This document shows, piece after piece, positions 1 to 7,231 of a stretch of 13,027 nucleotides of DNA. Both the position numbers and the translations under genes were made by a program. The stretch spans positions 1 through 13,027 of the forward strand of contig VBFF01000006.1 of NCBI GenBank assembly GCA_005889285.1, written 5' to 3'. Each line of letters starts with the position of its first letter. Within the stretch, counting starts at the first letter, position 1. This DNA is from Chloroflexota bacterium. GTDB taxonomy: Bacteria > Chloroflexota > Dormibacteria > CF-121. Under the pieces are notes generated by a model. It had not been told where the DNA came from and did not search any database. It saw nothing but the letters and a program-made list of their open reading frames with translations.

Positions 1-1307
1 TGCACGGAGTCCGTGGCATAGCGTGGCAAGCTCAGCAGGCGCATCAGGCAGACGGAGTCGTCCGGGCTGTCGACCGCGCGCAGGTAGGCGAGGCAATCCT
101 TGATCTCGGGTTGTTGATAGAAGCCGCGGCCGCCGCTGACCTGGTAGGCGACGCCCTGGCGCTGGAGCGCGCGCGCGAAGTTGTGCAAATGCGCGTTGGC
201 GTGCAGCAGAATGGCGATCGCGTTGGGGCGGTGCCGTCCTTCGTCGGTGGCGGTCTTGACCAGAATGGCGACGGCGTCGGCTTCCTCGGTGACGTTGGTC
301 GCCGTCAGCACGCTGACCGCGCGGCCCTCGCCGCGGGTCGCGATCAGCCGCTTTTCCAGGCGGTCCGGGTCATCGCTGATCAACCGACCGGCGGCACGCA
401 GGATGGGGCCGCGGCTGCGGTAGTTCTCCTCGAGGCGGATGACGGCGGCATCGGGAAACACGGCGTGGAACCGCCGCAGGTTGGCCACCGACGCGCCACG
501 AAACTTGTAGATGCTCTGGTCGTCGTCACCGACAACGCATAGATTGCGCTCCGTTCCGGCGAGCAACTCGAGCAGGCGGCTCTGGGCGAAGTTGGTGTCC
601 TGGAACTCATCGACCATGAGATGGGTGAAGCGCCGCGACTGGCGGGCGGCCACCGATGGTTCCTGCGTCAGGAGTTGCACGCTGAAATAAATGGTGTCGT
701 CGAAGTCGAGGCGCTCCTCAGCCAGCAGCCGCTCCTGGTATTCGCCGTAGACGAGCGCGGCTTGTCGTTGGGCGGCCAGCACCGGATCATCGGCGATCGC
801 GTTGGCCTCGGCCCACGCACGGAATTCCACCGGAGAGACCAACTCCTGCTTTGCGCGTTCGACCAGCTTGAGCAGCTCCCCGATGCGCTCGTAGGGCCGC
901 TGGGCATGGAAGAGGTGGGGCGGCCGTAGCGCCAGCAGGACGTCGCGCATGAGCTCCCACTTGCGCACCTCGGACACGATGCGAAACCCCTTGGGGATGC
1001 CGCACAGCCAGCCCTCTTCCTGGAGAAATCGCTGGGCGAAGGCGTGGTAGGTGAGGACGAATCGCTCGCCGGCGGGGAGGTAGTCCTCCTGCTCGACCCG
1101 GTCCAGCACCTCGCGCGCCGCCTTCTCCGTGAAGGTCAGGAGCAGGATCTGTTCGGCCGGCACGCCGTCCTGCCGCAGTCGGCGGTAACGTTCGACCAGC
1201 ACCCGCGTCTTCCCGGTGCCCGCGCCCGCCACGATCAGTAGTGGTCCTCCGGCGTGGTCCACCGCGGCTCGCTGCGCCTGCGTGAGGGCGGCGGTGCTCG
1301 CGATCAT
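1..1307 (-). CDS. UvrD/PcrA/Rep-family superfamily 1A DNA helicase, C-terminus cut by window edge
   Basis: ATP-dependent 3'-5' DNA helicase of the kind that acts in repair and in clearing replication forks. An unbroken frame of 435 residues is visible, and the C-terminal part lies beyond base 1. Motifs appear in family order: Q-motif region LTQAQRAAV (9-17), Walker A GAGTGKT (28-34), motif Ia LLLTFTEKAA (55-64), motif Ib LTYHAF (85-90), Walker B MVDEFQDTN (231-239), motif III VVGDDDQSIYKFRGA (258-272) and motif IV RLEENYRS (291-298). A GFYQQPEIKD stretch near 396 fits domain 2B/2A entry in UvrD-like enzymes. The ATG at 1307-1305 overlaps the stop of the upstream DciA-like gene (ATGA), so translation is probably coupled; I see no Shine-Dalgarno. 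UvrD, PcrA and Rep cannot be told apart from this fragment. Confidence 0.93.
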   Translation of the reverse strand, partial: MIASTAALTQAQRAAVDHAGGPLLIVAGAGTGKTRVLVERYRRLRQDGVPAEQILLLTFTEKAAREVLDRVEQEDYLPAGERFVLTYHAFAQRFLQEEGWLCGIPKGFRIVSEVRKWELMRDVLLALRPPHLFHAQRPYERIGELLKLVERAKQELVSPVEFRAWAEANAIADDPVLAAQRQAALVYGEYQERLLAEERLDFDDTIYFSVQLLTQEPSVAARQSRRFTHLMVDEFQDTNFAQSRLLELLAGTERNLCVVGDDDQSIYKFRGASVANLRRFHAVFPDAAVIRLEENYRSRGPILRAAGRLISDDPDRLEKRLIATRGEGRAVSVLTATNVTEEADAVAILVKTATDEGRHRPNAIAILLHANAHLHNFARALQRQGVAYQVSGGRGFYQQPEIKDCLAYLRAVDSPDDSVCLMRLLSLPRYATDSV

Positions 1308-1591
1308 CCGGAGGACTGCCGGAAGCGGATCTCACGCACCGCCGGCACACCGATTCGCTCGTTGAGCCGGTCGATCAGCATGCTTCGCTCGAGATGCAAC
1401 TGGTGCGCGAGCGCCGGACTGCTGGCCGTCACCAGCAGCGTGCCGCCGGCCAGCTTGAGCGCCTTGGTCTCGCTGGCCAGGTGCTCACCAACCACCTGCG
1501 GCCACAGCCAGAGCGCCTGCGCCTCGCGCGTCCGGCGCGTAATGCCGAGCGACGTCAGCGTTTTGGGAAGCGCGGCTCCGATGCTACGCAT
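1304..1591 (-). CDS. DciA-like DUF721 protein, probable replicative helicase loader/operator
   Basis: A small protein of about 95 residues with the DUF721/DciA pattern: LWPQVVGEHLASET, then a hydrophobic LKLAGGTLLVTASS strand pair, then LAHQLHLER and LIDRLNERIG. In this family the fold is KH-like, and DciA interacts with the replicative helicase DnaB in bacteria that lack DnaC or DnaI. Its place directly after dnaA-dnaN-recF supports this role. I chose the ATG at 1591 because a purine-rich AGGGTGGGA lies just upstream; a GTG at 1600 would add three residues. The gene overlaps the recF stop by a few bases and shares ATGA with the helicase gene downstream. Family assignment is from sequence pattern; the helicase-loading role is inferred from family and context. 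Confidence 0.8.
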   Translation of the reverse strand: MRSIGAALPKTLTSLGITRRTREAQALWLWPQVVGEHLASETKALKLAGGTLLVTASSPALAHQLHLERSMLIDRLNERIGVPAVREIRFRQSSG

Positions 1592-2714
1592 GGATCCCAC
1601 CCTGCTCGACGCGGAAGACCGCGGCGCGCTCCAGGATGCTCTTCGGCAGGTCGTTGAGGTCGGCCGCGGTGATCAGCGCCTGGGGCCCTGGCTCGAGCGC
1701 GGCCAGCAGGCGCTCGCGGCGCGCCGGGTCGAGCTCGGACATCACATCATCGAGGAGAAGCACCGGCTGCTCGCCGGTCACCTCGGCGAGATAGTGCAGT
1801 TCCGCCAGCTTCAGGCTCAACACGGCGCTGCGCTGCTGCCCCTGGCTGGCATAGAGCCTCGCTTCGTGGTCGTCGAGCCACACCTCGACATCGTCGCGCT
1901 GCGGTCCGACAGCTGTCTGTCCACGCCCGATCTCCTCGTCGCGCGCCTCGCGCATGGCGGCCTTGAGCTGTTCCACGACGAGCTCCAAGGGCGCCTCGCC
2001 GATTCGGGCACCGGCAGGCCGGTAGCGGAGCTCGAGCCGCTCGCGGTCGTCGCTGAGCTCGCGGTGAAAGGCGGCTGCGATGGGTTGCAGCTCGAGCAGG
2101 CGGCGCTGCCGTTCAACCATAATGGCCGCTCCGGATTCCGCGACGGCCGTCGTCCAAACGTCGAGCCCGTCGACCGGTTGACGGGCTTCCCGGATCGCCC
2201 GCAGCAGGGCGTTGCGCTGCGTCAGCAGGTGCGAGTACCGATTCAACTCCCGCGCGTGATCACGATCGATCTGGGAGAGCAGCGTGTTGAGAAAGCGTCG
2301 CCGGCCCTCGCCCGGACCCTTGACCAGTTGCAGGTCGTCAGGCCAGAAGAGCACGACCCGAAGCGACCCGATCACGTCGCTCGAGCGACGTGGGATCCCG
2401 TTGACCGTGAACTTCCGCGACGCTCGTGAGCCGGCAGCGACCGGGCTGAGATTGATGCGGACCTCCAGCTCCTTGAGGCCGGTGTCGGTCTGCACGCCGC
2501 AGGTGACGCGGGCGGCGGCCTGGCCGAATCGCACCAGCTCGGCCGCTTGCTGCGTGCGTGGGGAGCGGGTCAGAGCCGCGAGCGCCACAGCCTCGAGCAG
2601 GTTGGTCTTCCCCTGCGCGTTGCCGCCGAAGAAGACCGTGGCGGAACGTTCGAGCGCCAGGTCCAGTTCCATGTAATTGCGAAAGTCGAACAGGGAGACG
2701 TTAGCCAGGAACAC
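1584..2714 (-). CDS. recF: DNA replication/repair protein RecF
   Basis: SMC/Rad50-like ATPase that, with RecO and RecR, loads RecA at gaps during recombinational repair. It is 376 residues, a usual length. Walker A GGNAQGKT lies at 30-37 and the TAVGPQRDD motif at 267-275. The ABC signature region QGQQRSAVLSLKLAE follows at about 291-305, with Walker B PVLLLDD at 317-323 and D-loop SELD at 326-329. The N-terminal strand FLANVSLFDFRNY is the typical RecF opening, which supports the GTG start at 2714; the next Met (residue 15) would cut this strand off. There is no clear Shine-Dalgarno. Only 16 bases separate it from the dnaN stop, so it is probably in one operon with dnaN. The C-terminus overlaps the DciA-like gene. 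Confidence 0.97.
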   Translation of the reverse strand: MFLANVSLFDFRNYMELDLALERSATVFFGGNAQGKTNLLEAVALAALTRSPRTQQAAELVRFGQAAARVTCGVQTDTGLKELEVRINLSPVAAGSRASRKFTVNGIPRRSSDVIGSLRVVLFWPDDLQLVKGPGEGRRRFLNTLLSQIDRDHARELNRYSHLLTQRNALLRAIREARQPVDGLDVWTTAVAESGAAIMVERQRRLLELQPIAAAFHRELSDDRERLELRYRPAGARIGEAPLELVVEQLKAAMREARDEEIGRGQTAVGPQRDDVEVWLDDHEARLYASQGQQRSAVLSLKLAELHYLAEVTGEQPVLLLDDVMSELDPARRERLLAALEPGPQALITAADLNDLPKSILERAAVFRVEQGGIHA

Positions 2715-2730
2715 GCGATCTGCGCGCTGA

Positions 2731-3846
2731 CTACATCGCCACTCTGACCGGCATGATGATGTAGAGGTAGTTGTCCTTCCCCACCGGCTTGATCAGGCCA
2801 GGATTCAGGGGGCCGGTGAAGCCCAGGGTCACCTCTTCGCTGCCAATGATGGCCAGCACATCGAGAAGGTACTTGGAGTTGAACGCGACCTGGAGGTCCT
2901 GGCCATCGATCTTCGCCTCAACGCCGGCGACATTCTGCCCCACCTCGCTGGTGTTGGCCGTCAGGGTCAGTTTGCCACCCTCAGCCTTGAATTTCACGAC
3001 GTTAGCGGCATCCTTGGAAAACAACGACACCATCTTGGTCGTGAAGAGCAGGTCCTGTGTCTTGCTGGTGATGGTCGTCGTGCTCTGCCCGGGAATGACC
3101 TGCTGGTAGTTGGGATAGGTCCCCTCGATCAGCCGGCTCATCAACTCCACCTCGCGCGTCTTGAAGAACACCTGGTTCTTCTGCGCGCCGACGGTGACCT
3201 CGACTCCATCGTCGCCTGTCTTGAGGATACGGCTGAGCTCGCTCAGGGCGCGCGCCGGGATGACGATGGTCTCGCCCTCACCCGGTTCCGCCTGGACCGC
3301 GAGGGTTTTCACGGCCAACCGGTGCCCGTCGGTGGCGGCGAAGGTTGCTTTGCCCTCGTTGAGATGGACGTAGACGCCGGTCAGTACCGGTCGGCCCTCA
3401 TCGCTGGAGGCAGCGATCACCGTCTGTTCGATCGCATCTTTGAGGTCGGCCTGGTCGACTTTGACCTTGCGACCATCGACGCCGGAGGGGACGGGCGGGA
3501 AATCCGCCGGGTCGATTCCACGGATGGTGGCGTCGAACCGGTTGCTCTTGACCGCCAGCGATTGCGTCTTCTTATCCAGCGCCATCGACAGCGGTTCGTC
3601 GGGGTGCGAGGTCACGAAGTCTGTCAGCAGCCGCGCCGGTACGGTGATCCCACCTTCTTCCTGGACCTCGGCCGGGATGACCTGCCGGATACCGATCTCC
3701 AGGTTGGTCGCGGTCAGTTGCAGCCCGGTGTCGGCGGTCTGCAGCAGAACATTGTTGAGGATGGGTAGCGTGGTCCGCGAAGAGACGGCGCGGGAAACAA
3801 CCTGCAATCCCTGCCCGAGGTTTCCGGCGGTGACAGTGACCTTCAT
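2731..3846 (-). CDS. dnaN: DNA polymerase III subunit beta (sliding clamp)
   Basis: Ring-forming clamp that tethers DNA polymerase III to the template and recruits partner proteins through a hydrophobic pocket. It is 371 residues, full length, in three repeated clamp folds. Recognisable stretches are the opening MKVTVTAGNLGQGLQVVSRAVS, SRTTLPILNNVLL, the DFPPVP loop near 114, the segment DEGRPVLTGV, LIEGTYPNYQQVIP, and the C-terminal YLYIIMPVRVAM, matching the conserved MPxRx ending. The ATG at 3846 has a strong AGGAG at 3855-3851, five bases upstream. The 213-base gap to dnaA holds a perfect TATAAT and one DnaA-box-like 9-mer, so the gene may have its own promoter and possibly DnaA control (inferred). 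No oddities are seen. Confidence 0.98.
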   Translation of the reverse strand: MKVTVTAGNLGQGLQVVSRAVSSRTTLPILNNVLLQTADTGLQLTATNLEIGIRQVIPAEVQEEGGITVPARLLTDFVTSHPDEPLSMALDKKTQSLAVKSNRFDATIRGIDPADFPPVPSGVDGRKVKVDQADLKDAIEQTVIAASSDEGRPVLTGVYVHLNEGKATFAATDGHRLAVKTLAVQAEPGEGETIVIPARALSELSRILKTGDDGVEVTVGAQKNQVFFKTREVELMSRLIEGTYPNYQQVIPGQSTTTITSKTQDLLFTTKMVSLFSKDAANVVKFKAEGGKLTLTANTSEVGQNVAGVEAKIDGQDLQVAFNSKYLLDVLAIIGSEEVTLGFTGPLNPGLIKPVGKDNYLYIIMPVRVAM

Positions 3847-4059
3847 GATGCTCCTGGTCTACACGACCCCTCTAATGAGACGAGCTAATTGAAAGAAGAG
3901 ACGTAGTCGTAGTGCGGTGCATAACAGGGAAAAACCCCTTTCTCGCGTTCAAATCGGGCCAATTATAGCGTTCAAAAACTGTGCGTTCCCGGCGTGGGTA
4001 TCCCCAAGCCAGCCTGATTGCAACAGTGTCCACGTCCCTTGCGGCGCTATTCCACAGGC
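3847..4059 (-). promoter_or_regulatory. dnaA-dnaN intergenic region with candidate dnaN promoter
   Basis: A 213-base gap, more AT-rich than its surroundings. On the minus strand a perfect TATAAT lies at 3967-3962 (about 115 bases before the dnaN ATG), but no convincing -35 element stands 16-18 bases upstream. A TTATGCACC at 3924-3916 matches the DnaA-box consensus TTATNCACA at 8 of 9 positions and lies downstream of that -10. A promoter here is plausible because dnaN is commonly transcribed from its own promoter as well as from dnaA. A 63-codon frame on this strand has no family-like features and I do not call it. Confidence 0.45.
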
Positions 4060-4719
4060 TCAATGCGAATAAAGAATTTCACGGAGTTTCCGAAGGTCGG
4101 CCTGGAGGCGCTGGTCTTCTTTGGAATCGGTATTGATTTTCTCGTAGGAATGGAGGACGGTCGTGTGGTCCCGTCCGCCGAATGCCTGCCCGATGGCCGG
4201 CAGGGAGGATGCCGTTTCCTCGCGGATCAAGAACATTGCCACCTGTCGCGGGAAGACGATGTGCTTGTCGCGGCGCTTCCCTTTCATCTCCTCCAGGCTG
4301 ATGTGGTAGAAGCTTGCTACCGTCCGGGAGATGGTGTCGATCGAGAGGGTGCGGGTCTCTGTCGAGGGGATGACGTCCTGCAGCAGTTTCGCTGCCATCT
4401 CGACATTGACCGCGCTGCGGTTGAGCGAGGCGTGGGCGATCACCCGGATCAGCGCCCCCTCGAGCTCGCGGATGTTCCTCTGGATCTTATGCGCGATGAA
4501 AGAGAGCACATCCTCCGGCACGAGCCGCGCATAGGGGCCGACCTTCGATTTGAGGATGGCTACGCGGGTTTCGAAGTCGGCCGCCTGGATGTCCGCGATC
4601 AGACCCCACTGAAATCGCGAGCGCAGCCGGTCCTCGAGCGTGGGGATCTCTTTTGGGGGTCGGTCGGAGGAGATCACGATCTGCTTGTTGAGCTCATGGA
4701 GGGAGTTGAAGGTGTGGTA
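4060..4719 (-). CDS. dnaA: DnaA C-terminal fragment: rest of AAA+ domain and DNA-binding domain IV
   Basis: This is the downstream piece of the broken dnaA, 219 residues in a different frame from the N-terminal half. It carries sensor I VISSDRPPKEI, the box VII arginine-finger segment LEDRLRSRFQWGL, the RNIRELEGALIRV sensor II helix and the domain IV signature GRDHTTVLHSYEKI, which reads DnaA boxes. It ends LREILYSH with TGA at 4062-4060. The open frame continues upstream of 4719 only as shadow sequence, and there is no ATG near the junction, so I see no natural start for independent translation. Confidence 0.75.
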   Translation of the reverse strand, partial: YHTFNSLHELNKQIVISSDRPPKEIPTLEDRLRSRFQWGLIADIQAADFETRVAILKSKVGPYARLVPEDVLSFIAHKIQRNIRELEGALIRVIAHASLNRSAVNVEMAAKLLQDVIPSTETRTLSIDTISRTVASFYHISLEEMKGKRRDKHIVFPRQVAMFLIREETASSLPAIGQAFGGRDHTTVLHSYEKINTDSKEDQRLQADLRKLREILYSH

Positions 4720-5390
4720 CCGGCGAGAAACTGGATGTCGTCGACGAGCAGCACATCGACCGTCCGGTAGCGGGTCCGGAAATCGTTCATTCGACCCTCC
4801 TGGATGGAGGAGATCATCTCGTTCATGAACTTCTCGCTCGTCACATAGGCGACCCGCCGGCGGGCGTGCTTTTCCAAAACGGCGTGGCCGATGGCGTGCA
4901 TCAGGTGCGTCTTGCCCAAACCGACACCGCCATAGAGGAAGAGCGGGTTGTAGGCCTTGGCCGGGGTTTCCGCCACCGCCCGGCAAGCGGCGTGCGCGAA
5001 GCGCGAGTTGTTGCCGACCACGAAATGCTGGAACTGGAATTTCGGGTTGAGCTGGGATACCTCGTGGAGAACCGGCTCCTCGGCTTCGGGCGGCGGCTCT
5101 TCGGCGACCGCCACCGCCGACCGGCCTGCGGCCGCCTCCGTCTGACCGGGGATCACCTCGAAGGCGACGCTGACGTCGCCCGAGACGATCGCCGACAGCG
5201 TCTCTTTGATCATCGCCGAGTAACGGTCCTCGAGCCAGTCTTTGGCGAGCTTGGTCGGCACGCCGATCTTGAATGCATTCTTCTCGCGACCGACCAATGA
5301 GGCATTCTTCAGCCAGGTCTCGTAGCTTGGCTTACTGAGCTGGAACCGAAGTTCCTCCTGCGCCGCCTGCCAAATCTGTTCTCCGTTCAT
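4674..5390 (-). CDS. dnaA: DnaA N-terminal fragment: domains I, II and first half of AAA+ domain III
   Basis: This is the readable 238-residue upstream piece of the broken dnaA. Domain I spans about residues 1-80 (MNGEQIWQAA...YETWLKN), which normally mediates DnaA-DnaA and helicase contacts. A proline/glutamate/alanine-rich linker (domain II) covers about 83-110. The AAA+ domain starts at LNPKFQFQHFVVG (114-126), with Walker A GGVGLGKTH at 154-162 and Walker B LLVDD at 214-218. The last 14 residues, after G224, are out-of-frame and bear no family resemblance. If translated as given, the product would lack sensor I, the arginine finger, sensor II and the DNA-binding domain, so it could not initiate replication. 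Confidence 0.8.
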   Translation of the reverse strand: MNGEQIWQAAQEELRFQLSKPSYETWLKNASLVGREKNAFKIGVPTKLAKDWLEDRYSAMIKETLSAIVSGDVSVAFEVIPGQTEAAAGRSAVAVAEEPPPEAEEPVLHEVSQLNPKFQFQHFVVGNNSRFAHAACRAVAETPAKAYNPLFLYGGVGLGKTHLMHAIGHAVLEKHARRRVAYVTSEKFMNEMISSIQEGRMNDFRTRYRTVDVLLVDDIQFLAGTTPSTPSMSSTSRS

Positions 5391-5507
5391 CGGCTCCTCC
5401 ACGCAACACGACGCACACCACGACTTCAGTGGAGAGCAGAGCCGGGGCTGCGCGTCAGGCCGCGAAGTCGGAAACGAGGCCCAGGGACGGCGTTTGCAGG
5501 ACGGAAC

Positions 5508-5516
5508 TTATGCACA
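5508..5516 (+). promoter_or_regulatory. DnaA box, perfect (TTATGCACA)
   Basis: Exact match to TTATNCACA in the dnaA-rpmH gap. It faces the second perfect box and shares the flank AAC on its 5' side. Confidence 0.75.
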
Positions 5517-5563
5517 AGCTTCCCACAACAGTGGAGAAGTCTATCGAGGTCTCCCCAGCCTCA

Positions 5564-5572
5564 TGTGTATAA
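5564..5572 (-). promoter_or_regulatory. DnaA box, perfect (TTATACACA on minus strand)
   Basis: Exact match to TTATNCACA, read as TGTGTATAA on the plus strand. It lies next to the most AT-rich part of the gap and between the candidate dnaA promoter and the dnaA start, so it could serve both origin firing and dnaA autoregulation (inference). Confidence 0.75.
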
Positions 5573-5613
5573 GTTGTTGATGGCTATTTGCCGTAGCTCT
5601 CCAGGGCAGCGGA

Positions 5614-5622
5614 ATAATAGCA
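5614..5622 (-). promoter_or_regulatory. Candidate dnaA promoter, extended -10 (TGCTATTAT)
   Basis: On the minus strand TGC directly precedes TATTAT, an extended -10 form. Transcription from here would cross both perfect DnaA boxes before reaching dnaA at 5390. No good -35 is seen. This is motif-only evidence. Confidence 0.3.
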
Positions 5623-5675
5623 AACGGTTTCCACCGGCGCAATCCGAAACTACGTACGAAGCGCACCACCCCGCA

Positions 5676-5684
5676 TGGTATGGT
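5676..5684 (+). promoter_or_regulatory. Candidate rpmH promoter, extended -10 (TGGTATGGT)
   Basis: TGG followed by TATGGT gives an extended -10, with a start site expected near 5691. That leaves a leader of about 21 bases that includes GAGGT at 5703-5707, a fitting ribosome binding site for rpmH at 5712. The -35 region is not recognisable. Confidence 0.35.
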
Positions 5685-5711
5685 TAGCCCCCGAAAAACG
5701 TTGAGGTCTGC

Positions 5712-5867
5712 ATGAAGCGTACCCACCAGCCAAAGAAGCGCCAGCGGGTCAAGGTCCATGGCTTCCGCGCCCGTATGTCGACGACGGGCGGCGTCAAGGT
5801 CATCAAGGCACGCCGTTTGAAGGGACGTCGCCGCCTGACGCCGACGTCCAGCCGGCGCTACCGGTAG
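5712..5867 (+). CDS. rpmH: 50S ribosomal protein L34
   Basis: Small, very basic large-subunit ribosomal protein of 51 residues. It shows the L34 signature: [21 protein letters not shown], then [10 protein letters not shown] near the end. It is slightly longer than the common 44-47 residues because of the tail [12 protein letters not shown] at 5712 has GAGGT four bases before it. It is the first gene of the rightward cluster, with rnpA 19 bases downstream, the near-universal rpmH-rnpA pairing beside oriC. Confidence 0.97.
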   Translation: MKRTHQPKKRQRVKVHGFRARMSTTGGVKVIKARRLKGRRRLTPTSSRRYR

Positions 5868-5886
5868 CCTCTGGCCTCCCCCGCCC

Positions 5887-6219
5887 GTGAAACGGCGGTC
5901 TCGGCTGCTCCGGTCGGCCGACTTCGACCGCACCCTCCGGTCAGGCCGCCGGGCGGCGTCCGAGTACCTCGCCCTATTCGTAAGCGATAATGAGCTTGGC
6001 CGTCCCCGGGTCGGCCTGGCGGTCAGTCGGAAACTCGGCAACGCTGTGGTCCGAAATCGAGTCAAGCGGCGCCTGCGCGAACTGGTGAGGCCGTTGTTGA
6101 CGCGGGCAGAAGGCGGCCGTGACGTTGTAATCGTGGCACGAGCTCGTGCTGTCGACGCGGAATTTGCGCGCTTGCGCCAGGAGATGGAAATGCTGTGGGC
6201 GAAGGGGTGGGGGTCATGA
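5887..6219 (+). CDS. rnpA: Ribonuclease P protein component
   Basis: Protein partner of the RNase P ribozyme, which trims the 5' leader of tRNA precursors. It is 110 residues, normal for the family. [15 protein letters not shown] at the N-terminus and [28 protein letters not shown] at 39-66 contain the conserved RNR region (R56-N57-R58) that contacts RNA. The start is GTG at 5887, set by the family's N-terminal opening; no Shine-Dalgarno is visible, so expression may depend on coupling to rpmH. Its TGA overlaps the yidD ATG. Confidence 0.96.
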   Translation: MKRRSRLLRSADFDRTLRSGRRAASEYLALFVSDNELGRPRVGLAVSRKLGNAVVRNRVKRRLRELVRPLLTRAEGGRDVVIVARARAVDAEFARLRQEMEMLWAKGWGS

Positions 6220-6431
6220 CGGCGGCATCGCTGGCGTTGATCCGCGTCTACCGAGTCACGCTCGGTCCCCTCTTTGGCCTGGTGTCGAGCTGCCGTTACA
6301 TGCCCACCTGCTCGCAGTACGGCTACGAGGCCATCCAGCGCTATGGCTGGTGGCGTGGCTGGGGCATGGCGTTCCGCCGGATCGCGCGCTGCCACCCCTT
6401 CCATGCCGGCGGCTGGGACCCGGTGCCATGA
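6216..6431 (+). CDS. yidD: Membrane protein insertion efficiency factor YidD
   Basis: Small protein of 71 residues thought to aid YidC-dependent membrane insertion. The whole family pattern is present: [13 protein letters not shown], then [24 protein letters not shown], then [17 protein letters not shown]. The conserved cysteines are C26, C32 and C59. I take the ATG at 6216, which overlaps the rnpA stop as ATGA and has a G-rich AAGGGGTGGGGG just before it; a GTG at 6195 is in frame but would add residues not seen in the family. Its own stop overlaps the yidC ATG. Confidence 0.96.
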   Translation: MTAASLALIRVYRVTLGPLFGLVSSCRYMPTCSQYGYEAIQRYGWWRGWGMAFRRIARCHPFHAGGWDPVP

Positions 6432-7231
6432 GCGATTTCAGTCGCTTCATCGGAGAGATCTGGCACCCCATTTGGGTCATCTGGCTGACAGTCATCTACT
6501 GGCCCATTCACAGCGTTCTGGGCTGGTTAATGTCGCTCCTCAGCGGAAACCCGGTAGCGGAAGCCATCGGTCCCTTCGGTGTCGCAATCGTGCTCCTCAC
6601 CATCTTCATCAAGCTGATCATCTCGCCCATCTTCCAGTATCAGCTGACGACCTCGCGGCGCGTGCAGGCGGAGCAGCGCCGGATCGCGCCGCAGCTGTCC
6701 GCGTTGCGTAAGAAGTACAAAAAGGATCCTCAGCGCCTCAACCAGGAAACGATGGCGCTCTACAAAGAGCACAACATCAACCCGCTGGCGCAGATGAGTG
6801 GCTGCCTGCCGGCGCTGATCCAATCCCCAATCCTGATCGCCCTCTTCTACGTTATTCGCGACGCTCACCAGACGCTCCACATCCATGACTTCCATTTCCT
6901 GGGGATCGTTCTTGACAAGACCGCCTTGCAGCCCGGGCAGTTCGTGGCACTGGCGATCCTGCTGCCGATCCTGGCCGGCCTCACGACCTTCGTGCAGACC
7001 AAGATGATGACCCAGCCCGGTCAGGTTCAGGACCCGACCCAGGCGGCGATGACGCAGAACATGACGCTGATCATGCCGGTCTTCATCGGATTCATCTCGA
7101 TCAACTTCCAGACCGCCCTCGCGCTTTACTGGGTGGTTAGCAACTTGTTCAGCATCGGTCAGCAATACTTCATTACCGGTTGGGGATCGCTTTCCTTACC
7201 GCCGGGCCTACGCAGGGGGAAAGCCGCATGA
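6428..7231 (+). CDS. yidC: Membrane protein insertase YidC/Oxa1/SpoIIIJ family
   Basis: Inserts proteins into the cytoplasmic membrane, alone or with SecYEG. It is 267 residues, the short Gram-positive-type form without the large periplasmic domain. Membrane segments are visible at about 15-38, 47-70 ([22 protein letters not shown]), 137-152 around [16 protein letters not shown], one near 178-196 and one near 220-250. The cytoplasmic loop [52 protein letters not shown] is diagnostic. The conserved groove arginine of the second segment appears as lysine (K62). There is no lipobox. ATG 6428 overlaps yidD (ATGA); upstream in-frame codons belong to shadow sequence. Confidence 0.96.
   Translation: MSDFSRFIGEIWHPIWVIWLTVIYWPIHSVLGWLMSLLSGNPVAEAIGPFGVAIVLLTIFIKLIISPIFQYQLTTSRRVQAEQRRIAPQLSALRKKYKKDPQRLNQETMALYKEHNINPLAQMSGCLPALIQSPILIALFYVIRDAHQTLHIHDFHFLGIVLDKTALQPGQFVALAILLPILAGLTTFVQTKMMTQPGQVQDPTQAAMTQNMTLIMPVFIGFISINFQTALALYWVVSNLFSIGQQYFITGWGSLSLPPGLRRGKAA

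Larger units (their letters stand above)
4060..5390 (-). pseudogene. dnaA: Chromosomal replication initiator DnaA, frameshifted by an apparent ~25-nt deletion
   Basis: DnaA binds DnaA boxes at oriC as an ATP-dependent filament, opens the duplex and starts replication. All four domains are recognisable but in two frames. Frame one (5390-4719) runs through Walker B and ...DDIQFLAG (residue 224), then reads out of frame and stops at 4676-4674. Family homology resumes one frame over as YHTFNSLHELNKQ from 4719. DnaA proteins usually have about eight residues between these points (a KxxTQEEF-like stretch), so about 25 bases seem to be absent between 4720 and 4719. Restoring them would give 224 + 8 + 219, about 451 residues, a normal length. 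Start: ATG 5390 (MNGEQIW) with GGAGGAG at 5400-5394. The gene is normally essential, so an assembly or sequencing error is the likeliest explanation; true inactivation with another copy elsewhere is possible but less likely. Confidence 0.9.
5391..5711. other. Probable chromosomal replication origin (oriC) between dnaA and rpmH
   Basis: A 321-base non-coding gap between divergently transcribed dnaA and rpmH, the classic oriC position. It holds two perfect DnaA boxes in inverted orientation (5508-5516 and 5572-5564), both in the shared context AACTTATNCACA, with 47 bases between them. A weaker match, AGTGGAGAA, lies at 5530-5538. The stretch 5564-5625 is the most AT-rich part. I could not pick out a clear unwinding element or DnaA-trio array by eye. 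Leaders for both dnaA and rpmH must also lie here. Confidence 0.72.

Noticed and set aside
1254..2429. Long plus-strand open frame (391 codons) opposite recF and the DciA-like gene
   Set aside because: It is antisense to clear family members on the minus strand and shows no domain pattern; long shadow frames are common at high GC.
4048..4056. TATTCCACA near the dnaA stop as a DnaA box
   Set aside because: Two mismatches in the TTAT half, which is critical for binding.
3872..4063. 63-codon minus-strand frame in the dnaA-dnaN gap
   Set aside because: No family resemblance; it overlaps the candidate promoter and DnaA-box-like site and is better read as leader sequence.
4674..4740. Programmed ribosomal frameshift in dnaA
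   Set aside because: The two halves do not meet: about eight conserved residues are missing from both frames, and I see no slippery heptamer or downstream structure, so a deletion or artefact explains it better.
5403..5711. DnaA-trio unwinding array next to the DnaA boxes
   Set aside because: I looked on both strands for a repeated three-base register after the boxes and found none convincing.
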